Below, piece after piece: positions 1 through 4,002 of a DNA stretch of 7,255 nt. The position numbers and the translations under genes are program-made. Source of the DNA: JAFGHJ01 sp964631335 (GTDB lineage: Bacteria > Hydrothermota > UBA3072); NCBI GenBank assembly GCA_964631335.1, contig CAZVXD010000090.1:1-7255 (forward strand), in the 5' to 3' direction. The notes under the pieces were generated by a model. The model was not told the origin of the DNA, did no database searches, and saw nothing but the letters and a program-made list of their open reading frames with translations. Numbering within the stretch: position 1 is the stretch's first letter; every line of letters begins with the position of its first letter.

Positions 1-328
1 CCCTCCCCTCATATTTATCGATCAAAATGCGGGCAAGCTCGGGAAGCCTTTTTGCCTTTGTGTGAAAAAATCCTACCGGATAAATTAATTTTTCTATTTT
101 CCCGGGAGATAATTTTACCAGCGCACGGGGAGTCGATGCTTTATCAAACAATCTCCGTGAAGCCTCTCTGGTAACCGCGTCTTTTGTCCTGGAACTAAGC
201 ACGGTAGAGACAAGAACTCTGAAGGGATCTTTCGTCTTATTCGCTATTTCAGTTACAATCGGGACTTCCCATTCTTTGTATTTTTTCTCAAGAATTTTTA
301 AAACTTTTTCTATGGTCTTATTATCCAT
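1..328 (-). CDS. nth: Endonuclease III-family DNA glycosylase, N-terminal part (cut by window edge)
   Basis: The minus strand reads open from an ATG at 328-326 to the window edge, giving about 109 residues of a protein usually near 210. The translation starts MDNKTIEKVLKILEKKY and contains DPFRVLVSTVLSSRTKD, then IEKLIYPVGFFHTKAKRLPE, then LARILIDKYEG. This order matches the N-terminal helices of HhH-GPD endonuclease III enzymes, which excise oxidised pyrimidines and nick abasic sites in base-excision repair. The helix-hairpin-helix, the catalytic Lys/Asp and any iron-sulphur cluster cysteines lie beyond the window, so activity cannot be judged. Where E. coli Nth has SAQATD (Gln41 probes the DNA stack), this protein has SSRTKD, closer in style to archaeal Nth enzymes as I remember them. 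No Shine-Dalgarno precedes the ATG. No other Met follows nearby, and a TTG at 355-353 is the only other plausible start. It is divergent from the rest of the window. Confidence 0.85.
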   Translation of the reverse strand, partial: MDNKTIEKVLKILEKKYKEWEVPIVTEIANKTKDPFRVLVSTVLSSRTKDAVTREASRRLFDKASTPRALVKLSPGKIEKLIYPVGFFHTKAKRLPELARILIDKYEGR

Positions 329-334
329 AAGGGA

Positions 335-362
335 ATTATATGGGAACCCATACAAAAAACAA
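335..362 (-). promoter_or_regulatory. Putative sigma-70 promoter abutting the nth start codon
   Basis: On the minus strand TTGTTT (362-357), a 16-nt spacer and a perfect TATAAT (340-335) stand directly before the ATG at 328. Transcription would begin at or within a base or two of the start codon. With no Shine-Dalgarno visible, this suggests a leaderless or near-leaderless mRNA. The -10 box is perfect but the -35 is only partial, and TATAAT can occur by chance in AT-rich DNA. Confidence 0.4.
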
Positions 363-425
363 CCACCGTTTTAGGTCTCGGGTCAGAAACGGCTTTCGGC
401 TAACCACCCCACCCAGAATATTCAC

Positions 426-452
426 ATGTAGAACATGTAGAAAATGTAGTTG
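426..452. repeat. 9-nt tandem array, three units (ATGTAGAAC type)
   Basis: Units read ATGTAGAAC / ATGTAGAAA / ATGTAGTTG. ATGTAG is perfect in all three. The same array recurs at 693-719. It is followed after one base by an unrelated 8-nt array. Confidence 0.8.
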
Positions 453-453
453 T

Positions 454-493
454 TTTAACTGTTTGACTATTCAACAATTGAACCATTTAACTT
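454..493. repeat. 8-nt degenerate tandem array, five units
   Basis: Units read TTTAACTG / TTTGACTA / TTCAACAA / TTGAACCA / TTTAACTT. Positions 1, 2, 5 and 6 (T, T, A, C) are invariant in all five. It begins one base after the 9-nt array. Confidence 0.7.
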
Positions 494-509
494 AGATTAG
501 GAGAATCTA
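493..509. repeat. Small perfect inverted repeat, 6-bp stem
   Basis: TAGATT (493-498), loop AGGAG, AATCTA (504-509). It has no T-run and no adjacent gene, so it is not a terminator. It starts at the end of the 8-nt array. The stem is short and could be chance. Confidence 0.4.
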
Positions 510-560
510 TCTAACTGCCGCAGATTGCACCCTGAACGGTTGTTCCTCCCTACAGGGCAG

Positions 561-590
561 ACAGATTCACACAGATTTTCACATGATTTT
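561..590. repeat. 10-nt tandem repeat, two clear units and one decayed
   Basis: Units read ACAGATTCAC / ACAGATTTTC / ACATGATTTT. The first two differ at two positions; the third matches only partly. It resembles the CACAGATT words common between genes in many environmental genomes (recollection, not checked). Confidence 0.5.
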
Positions 591-656
591 TTGTCGCTTA
601 AAACTCAATCCATCCCCTCCAAAAACATTATATCACACATAGAATTTTTTTAACTA

Positions 657-691
657 AATCCCAACCCCCAAATCCGAAATCCTAATACTCA
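657..691. repeat. 7-nt degenerate tandem array, five units (AATCCNA type)
   Basis: Units read AATCCCA / ACCCCCA / AATCCGA / AATCCTA / ATACTCA. The first and last A are constant and AATCC is present in three. One base separates it from the second copy of the 9-nt array at 693. Confidence 0.7.
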
Positions 692-692
692 C

Positions 693-719
693 ATATAGAA
701 CATGTAGTAATTGTAGTTT
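693..719. repeat. 9-nt tandem array, three units (second copy of the 426-452 family)
   Basis: Units read ATATAGAAC / ATGTAGTAA / TTGTAGTTT. They align unit for unit with 426-452, offset 267 nt, and share the preceding TCAC. Two arrays of one family so close together argue for a dispersed element rather than chance. Confidence 0.75.
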
Positions 720-747
720 TTTGCCACAAAAACACTCGAAAGATTTG

Positions 748-840
748 ACATTGCGAGTTCCCCTTCCTGCTATGCTCTAGCGAAACAATCTCAAAACCAA
801 TAGTAGCGTTGGGGTTCATCCCCAACATTAAACAATCTCA
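748..840. repeat. Degenerate dispersed intergenic repeat with hairpin
   Basis: ACATTGCGAG (748-757) and CGAAACAATCTC (781-792) resemble the two ends of the CATTGCGAG...CGAAGCAATCTC repeat I recall from intergenic DNA of many bacteria. AAACAATCTCA is present twice (783-793 and 830-840), 47 nt apart, flanking the hairpin at 808-826. The family assignment is from memory; the direct repeat is seen. Confidence 0.5.
808..826. repeat. Perfect 7-bp hairpin, GC-rich
   Basis: GTTGGGG (808-814), loop TTCAT, CCCCAAC (820-826). It is the strongest short hairpin in the non-coding regions. It is not followed by a T-run and lies about 130 nt before the next promoter, so it is more likely part of a dispersed repeat than a terminator. 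Confidence 0.6.
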
Positions 841-874
841 CACGGAGAACACAGGAATTTCTTTGTTGTTTTTT

Positions 875-902
875 CTAATACCTAAAACCCAGGACCTAAG
901 AC
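875..902. repeat. 7-nt degenerate tandem array, four units (CTAANAC type)
   Basis: Units read CTAATAC / CTAAAAC / CCAGGAC / CTAAGAC. C1, A3, A6 and C7 are constant. It lies 8 nt before the octamer array at 911. Confidence 0.7.
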
Positions 903-910
903 CTGTTTCC

Positions 911-942
911 AACGCTCTAACGCATCTACGCATTTACGCACC
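911..942. repeat. 8-nt tandem array, four units (AACGCATT type), next to a promoter
   Basis: Units read AACGCTCT / AACGCATC / TACGCATT / TACGCACC. The ACGC core is perfect in all four. The array ends 11 nt before the -35 hexamer of the CBM9 gene. Positions 918-945 recur at 3084-3111 with two mismatches in 28 nt. Confidence 0.8.
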
Positions 943-953
943 AACATTGTTCC

Positions 954-982
954 TTGACATACAAAACCAAATTCATTATAAT
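954..982 (+). promoter_or_regulatory. Perfect-consensus sigma-70 promoter of the CBM9 gene
   Basis: TTGACA (954-959), a 17-nt spacer and TATAAT (977-982) match the consensus exactly. The predicted start is near 989, giving a leader of about 27 nt. Positions 947-966 (TTGTTCCTTGACATACAAAA) are identical to 3341-3360 upstream of the lipoprotein operon, so conservation extends beyond the hexamers. Confidence 0.88.
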
Positions 983-1002
983 TATAATATCCAAATACAA
1001 TA

Positions 1003-1008
1003 AGGAGG
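1003..1008 (+). promoter_or_regulatory. Strong ribosome binding site of the CBM9 gene
   Basis: A perfect AGGAGG stands 7 nt before the ATG at 1016 and fixes that start. Confidence 0.85.
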
Positions 1009-1015
1009 TTGAAGT

Positions 1016-2956
1016 ATGAAAATATTCCCAATTTTAGCAAAAGTGGCATTGTTGCTTATTTGTTTTAGTGTTGTGCTGTCTGCGAATAACCAGAGCAGCA
1101 TCATCAATGATGTACTTATAATCCCCTACGTAGATTCGGCGCCCGTTGTCGACGGATCACTTGACGCGGAATGGGATTTCGCGCGTATTGGAATGAGGAA
1201 ATATGGGACCAATTATGACCCTGCTGTACCCTCTGGCGGAGCCAGGGATTTGTCGGCATGGTATATAGCAGCGTGGAATGAAGACGGTCTCTATTTTTAC
1301 GGAGAAGTGGTCGATGATTCAGTAATGGTTAAAGCCGATCCTACTGCCGATCAGCACGTAAGCGACAGCTGGGAAATCTTCCTGGACGGAGATAACAGCA
1401 AAGGTGTTTCATACGATGATAACGACGTTCAGTTCAGATGGATTTATGATTATGATTACGAAACAAAATACGGAATCGTGGGTGAAGAAGTTGTATGGGC
1501 GGAAACCGAAGACGGTTATGCTATAGAATTATCGATCCCCGCTGCCTCTCTGGCGGATTCTTTCGGTGTTATCTTGGAAGAAAACGATTGGGTCGGATGG
1601 GAAGTACAGGTAAATGATAGAGAATCGGAGGAAGGCACGCGTCAAAACCAGGTAAAATGGTGGAGCGACGACGACAGAGCCCAGCAGGCACCGAGTTACT
1701 TCGGAACAGCCAAGCTTGCCGTTCCCGGCAGCAGCAACATTCTACAGATACCGGAAGTCACGATGGCTCCAGTTATCGATGGATCGCTGGATGCCGAGTG
1801 GACTCCGGGCGCTGTTCCCAAAATCACTATGCCGGTTGCCAGTTCAAACAATACTCCCAACTTCGCGGACGGCGGCTACGCCGATCTATCTGCCTACTAT
1901 TATGTAGCCTGGAATGAAGACGGTCTCTATTTTTACGGAGAAGTGGTCGATGATTCAGTAATGGTTAAAGCCGATCCTACTGCCGATCAGCACGTAAGCG
2001 ACAGCTGGGAAATTTTCCTGGACGGAGATAACAGCAAAGGTGTTTCATACGATGATAATGACGTTCAATTCAGATGGATTTATGATTATGATTACGAAAC
2101 AAGATATGGAATAGTTGACGAAGAAGTTGTATGGGCAGAAACCACTGACGGTTATGCTTTAGAATTATTGATCCCCGTTACCTCCCTGGCAGATTCTTTT
2201 AATGTTGTCTTAGAGGCAGACAAAGAAATCGGATGGGAAGTACAGGTCAATGACGCGGAAGTGGAAGGTATTCGTGAAAACCAGATAAAATGGTGGAATC
2301 ACGACGACAGAGCCTGGCAGGCACCCAGTTACTTCGGAACCGCAATTCTATCTACTCCCTGGCATCCGACAAGTTATATAAAAGTAACATCTCCTAACGG
2401 AGGAGAAGAGTGGAAAGCGGAAGATATTCACAATATAACCTGGACAGCCTGGAATACTTATCTTATGAGCGGAAACGTCAAAATCGAGTATTCGATAAAT
2501 AACGGTTTACTTTGGAACGAAATAGTGACTGTGCCGAATACGGATACTGACTCTTATTCCTGGACTGTTCCCAACACAGTTTCAGACAGTTGCTTGATTA
2601 TGATTTCAGACGAGGATGGAGCTCCAACAGATATAAGCGATTCGGTATTTAAGATCCTTCCGGCTACTGGGATTCCCGATTTAAAAATACCGAAAGATTA
2701 TTCGATGAGCGTAAAAAGAATAACAGCCGATAAAAAGATAGAACTCAAATACTCGGTCCCCGCTGAATCAGAGCTCGATTTCGGCATATATGATATAGCA
2801 GGAAAACTAATAAAGTTTATTTCAAAAGAGGAAAAGCCCGGAGTCTATTCAAGACTAATAAACATATCTGATATATCCACAGGAGTATATTTCATCAAAA
2901 TGAAAGCAAACGGGAAAGAAGTTACAAAATCGGATAAATTTATATTATTGAGATAG
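1016..2956 (+). CDS. Secreted protein with two CBM9-like domains, Ig-like domain and T9SS-like C-terminal domain
   Basis: This 646-residue protein is likely exported and surface-bound or released, where it would bind carbohydrate. Residues 1-23 form a signal peptide with cleavage near VLSA. Two CBM9-like domains follow, about residues 33-236 and 245-446. Each has a DGSLDAEW entry motif, a WNEDGLYFYGEVVDDS strand, a DSWEIFLDGDN segment, an acidic YDYDYET loop and a closing QAPSYFGTA. Residues 453-548 resemble the Kre9/KNH Ig-like domain (VTSPNGGEEW, NITW, VKIEYSINNG, YSWTVPN). Residues 573-646 resemble T9SS sorting tails or FlgD-like Ig folds (LKYSVPAESELDFGIYDIAGK, STGVYFIKMKANGK). No catalytic domain is visible, so this looks like a binding or adhesion protein rather than a hydrolase. 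Its own promoter and ribosome site, with long gaps on both sides, suggest a monocistronic unit. The fold calls are fairly secure; the ligand and the secretion route are inferred. Confidence 0.88.
   Translation: MKIFPILAKVALLLICFSVVLSANNQSSIINDVLIIPYVDSAPVVDGSLDAEWDFARIGMRKYGTNYDPAVPSGGARDLSAWYIAAWNEDGLYFYGEVVDDSVMVKADPTADQHVSDSWEIFLDGDNSKGVSYDDNDVQFRWIYDYDYETKYGIVGEEVVWAETEDGYAIELSIPAASLADSFGVILEENDWVGWEVQVNDRESEEGTRQNQVKWWSDDDRAQQAPSYFGTAKLAVPGSSNILQIPEVTMAPVIDGSLDAEWTPGAVPKITMPVASSNNTPNFADGGYADLSAYYYVAWNEDGLYFYGEVVDDSVMVKADPTADQHVSDSWEIFLDGDNSKGVSYDDNDVQFRWIYDYDYETRYGIVDEEVVWAETTDGYALELLIPVTSLADSFNVVLEADKEIGWEVQVNDAEVEGIRENQIKWWNHDDRAWQAPSYFGTAILSTPWHPTSYIKVTSPNGGEEWKAEDIHNITWTAWNTYLMSGNVKIEYSINNGLLWNEIVTVPNTDTDSYSWTVPNTVSDSCLIMISDEDGAPTDISDSVFKILPATGIPDLKIPKDYSMSVKRITADKKIELKYSVPAESELDFGIYDIAGKLIKFISKEEKPGVYSRLINISDISTGVYFIKMKANGKEVTKSDKFILLR
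1274..1466 (+). repeat. Near-identical internal duplication, copy 1
   Basis: This block matches 1910-2102 (offset 636 nt, 212 codons) with three differences in 193 nt, at 1378, 1423 and 1432. All are synonymous third positions (ATC/ATT, AAC/AAT, CAG/CAA). The first 104 nt are identical. It encodes residues 87-150, which equal residues 299-362. Confidence 0.95.
1910..2102 (+). repeat. Near-identical internal duplication, copy 2
   Basis: Partner of 1274-1466. Identity drops sharply outside the block: to roughly 80% in the next hundred bases, and the sequence before position 1910 differs markedly. This pattern suggests gene conversion of the domain core rather than a new whole-domain duplication. 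Confidence 0.95.
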
Positions 2957-3016
2957 AACTTACTTTTTTTGAAGAAGAATTTTATTGAACCACTAAGACA
3001 CAGAGAACACAAAAAG

Positions 3017-3056
3017 GTTAGAGGGTTGGAGCGTTAGAGGGTTAGAGAGTTAAAAA
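3017..3056. repeat. 8-nt tandem array, five units (GTTAGAGG type)
   Basis: Units read GTTAGAGG / GTTGGAGC / GTTAGAGG / GTTAGAGA / GTTAAAAA. GTT is perfect in all five. The reverse complement of this family (GTTAGAGC then GTTGG) is found at 909-921, overlapping the other octamer array. Confidence 0.8.
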
Positions 3057-3084
3057 ATCAAATATTCAGGTGGGAGGGGTGTTT

Positions 3085-3108
3085 AACGCTTCTACGCATT
3101 TACACACC
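3085..3108. repeat. 8-nt tandem array, three units (second copy of the 911-942 family)
   Basis: Units read AACGCTTC / TACGCATT / TACACACC. Positions 3084-3111 match 918-945 at 26 of 28 bases. Here the promoter lies about 240 nt further on instead of being adjacent. Confidence 0.8.
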
Positions 3109-3122
3109 AACTTTTCATTGCC

Positions 3123-3150
3123 GTCAGCAGTGAGCTGTAAGCCGAGAGCC
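3123..3150. repeat. 7-nt tandem array, four units (GTNAGCN type)
   Basis: Units read GTCAGCA / GTGAGCT / GTAAGCC / GAGAGCC. G1 and the AGC at positions 4-6 are constant in all four. Confidence 0.75.
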
Positions 3151-3232
3151 ATTTTTCTAACCGATACTCCACATTAATATATTGTTCAAACGGAACCGCC
3201 GAGCATTGCAACAGGTCTTATATTTAGTAAGT

Positions 3233-3274
3233 AATTGCAAATTTTGAATGTTTAATTTTGAATTGAAAATAAAA
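3233..3274. repeat. 7-nt AT-rich tandem array, six units (AATTTTG type)
   Basis: Units read AATTGCA / AATTTTG / AATGTTT / AATTTTG / AATTGAA / AATAAAA. AAT opens all six. The same family continues at 3295. AT-richness raises the chance background, but the 7-nt phase is kept throughout. Confidence 0.65.
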
Positions 3275-3294
3275 CTTAGAAAATGCTATTTACG

Positions 3295-3315
3295 AATTTT
3301 GAATTATCAAATAAA
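3295..3315. repeat. 7-nt AT-rich tandem array, three units
   Basis: Units read AATTTTG / AATTATC / AAATAAA. The decamer AATTTTGAAT at 3295-3304 also appears at 3240-3249 and 3254-3263. Confidence 0.55.
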
Positions 3316-3347
3316 GCAAATAATGAAAGCATGGAGCGTTTTGTTCC

Positions 3348-3376
3348 TTGACATACAAAATTAAATATATTATAAT
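3348..3376 (+). promoter_or_regulatory. Perfect-consensus sigma-70 promoter of the lipoprotein operon
   Basis: TTGACA (3348-3353), a 17-nt spacer and TATAAT (3371-3376) match the consensus exactly. It is identical to the CBM9 promoter over 3341-3360 and similar through the spacer (AAAT and ATTATAAT are shared). The predicted start is near 3383, which would fall at the ribosome site, so the leader would be only about 14 nt. Confidence 0.88.
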
Positions 3377-3382
3377 ACCCAA

Positions 3383-3390
3383 AAAGGAGG
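3383..3390 (+). promoter_or_regulatory. Ribosome binding site that decides the lpoB-like start
   Basis: AAAGGAGG ends at 3390, directly against an in-frame ATG at 3391 (no spacer) and 6 nt before a second in-frame ATG at 3397. The spacing clearly favours 3397, so the longest reading frame overcalls the start by two codons. Confidence 0.85.
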
Positions 3391-3396
3391 ATGTTT

Positions 3397-3999
3397 ATGC
3401 GTAAATTCTTTTTATCTATTTTTGTTTTTTGCCTTTTACTCATTTTAGGCTGCGGAGGCGGCAGAACCGTTAAAAGAATCGACACCCATGAAGTGACGGA
3501 TTTATCCGGCAGATGGAACGATACCGACTCCAGGCTGGTCGCGGAAAGCATGATTTCCGATATGTTGTCCCGTCCGTGGCTTATCGATTTCGAACAGGAT
3601 AAATTCGAGAAGCCGGTAGTTATCGTGGGCTCGATCAGAAACGAAAGTACGGAACATATAAATGTAAACGTTTTCATAAAGGATATAGAAAGAGAATTGA
3701 TCAACTCGGGTAAAGTGGATTTTGTCGCGTCAAAAGAAGAGAGAGAAGAAATCAGAGAAGAAAGAATGGATCAGCAGATGTATGCTTCTATGGAAACAGC
3801 TAAAAAACTAGCACAGGAAGTAGGCGCCGATTACTTTCTTATCGGTTCGGTAAAATCGGTGGAAGACTGGTTTGAAGGGAAGAAAGCCGTACTTTATTCG
3901 GTAGATCTGGAATTAATCGATGTCGAAAAGAATCTAAAAGTCTGGATCGGAAACAAAAAAATAAAGAAATTCATAGAACAAAGCGGATATAAATGGTAA
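3397..3999 (+). CDS. LpoB-family lipoprotein (putative penicillin-binding protein activator)
   Basis: This 200-residue predicted lipoprotein begins MRKFFLSIFVFCLLLILGC, with lipobox LILGC and lipidated Cys19. The mature part carries the LpoB/COG3417 signature DLSGRWNDTDSRLVAE at residues 35-50, a core strand PVVIVGSIRNES (73-84), a charged helix (112-125) running into DQQMYAS, and GADYFLIGSVKS (143-154). In E. coli, LpoB reaches from the outer membrane through peptidoglycan to activate PBP1b. This protein lacks a long disordered linker: the folded domain begins soon after the lipid anchor, so its reach and partner may differ. The start at 3397 is chosen for ribosome-site spacing. It is the first gene of a three-lipoprotein operon behind a consensus promoter. 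Family membership is seen in the sequence; the activator role is inferred. I give no gene symbol because orthology to E. coli lpoB is uncertain. Confidence 0.85.
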   Translation: MRKFFLSIFVFCLLLILGCGGGRTVKRIDTHEVTDLSGRWNDTDSRLVAESMISDMLSRPWLIDFEQDKFEKPVVIVGSIRNESTEHINVNVFIKDIERELINSGKVDFVASKEEREEIREERMDQQMYASMETAKKLAQEVGADYFLIGSVKSVEDWFEGKKAVLYSVDLELIDVEKNLKVWIGNKKIKKFIEQSGYKW

Positions 4000-4002
4000 T
4001 GA

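Larger units (their letters stand above)
329..1015. other. Long non-coding region built of short-period repeat arrays
   Basis: No convincing gene lies between nth and the CBM9 gene. The only sizeable plus-strand reading frame (809-1003) is composed of repeat arrays and a promoter and has no ribosome site. The region holds a weak inverted repeat CCGTTT/AAACGG (366-371/387-392), arrays of 9, 8, 10, 7, 9, 7 and 8 nt period (426-452, 454-493, 561-590, 657-691, 693-719, 875-902, 911-942), small hairpins at 493-509 and 808-826, a degenerate dispersed repeat at 748-840, and the promoter of the next gene at 954-982. Stretches 510-560, 591-656 and 720-747 show nothing I can name. Confidence 0.7.
2957..3396. 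other. Second long non-coding region built of short-period repeat arrays
   Basis: No gene is supported between the CBM9 gene and the lipoprotein operon. No hairpin-plus-T-run terminator is visible after 2956; there is only a bare T-run near 2964-2970. The region holds a CACAGAGAACAC word (2999-3010), an 8-nt array (3017-3056), a second copy of the AACGCATT octamer array (3085-3108), a 7-nt array (3123-3150), two AT-rich 7-nt arrays (3233-3274, 3295-3315) and the operon promoter (3348-3376). Stretch 3151-3232 shows nothing I can name. Confidence 0.7.

Noticed and set aside
423..719. CRISPR-like array from the recurring ATGTAG units
   Set aside because: Units are 9 nt with no spacers, and the two clusters are separated by unrelated repeats. 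No repeat of CRISPR length is seen and no cas gene is present.
745..776. Additional promoter with TTGACA at 745-750
   Set aside because: The nearest -10-like hexamer, TATGCT at 771-776, is 20 nt away and poor. No gene or transcript is suggested.
809..1003. Plus-strand reading frame of 64 codons
   Set aside because: It runs through the hairpin, two short-period arrays and the CBM9 promoter, has no ribosome site, and its translation resembles no protein.
329..1015. tRNA, riboswitch or insertion sequence in the first gap
   Set aside because: No cloverleaf, conserved aptamer core, transposase fragment or terminal inverted repeats could be found by eye.
1657..1917. Plus-strand frames inside the CBM9 gene (also 1716-1907)
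   Set aside because: Both lie wholly within a well-supported gene in another frame and read as low-quality sequence.
2957..2985. Intrinsic terminator after the CBM9 gene
   Set aside because: There is a run of seven T near 2964-2970 but no inverted repeat immediately before it.
3017..3056. Telomere-like repeat or G-quadruplex from GTTAGAGG units
   Set aside because: G-runs are at most three long and irregular, the unit is interrupted, and the array is internal between genes. There is no support for a replicon end or a stable quadruplex.
3276..3704. Minus-strand frame opposite the LpoB-like gene
   Set aside because: The plus-strand gene has a lipobox, family motifs, promoter and ribosome site. 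The antisense product has none and crosses the promoter.
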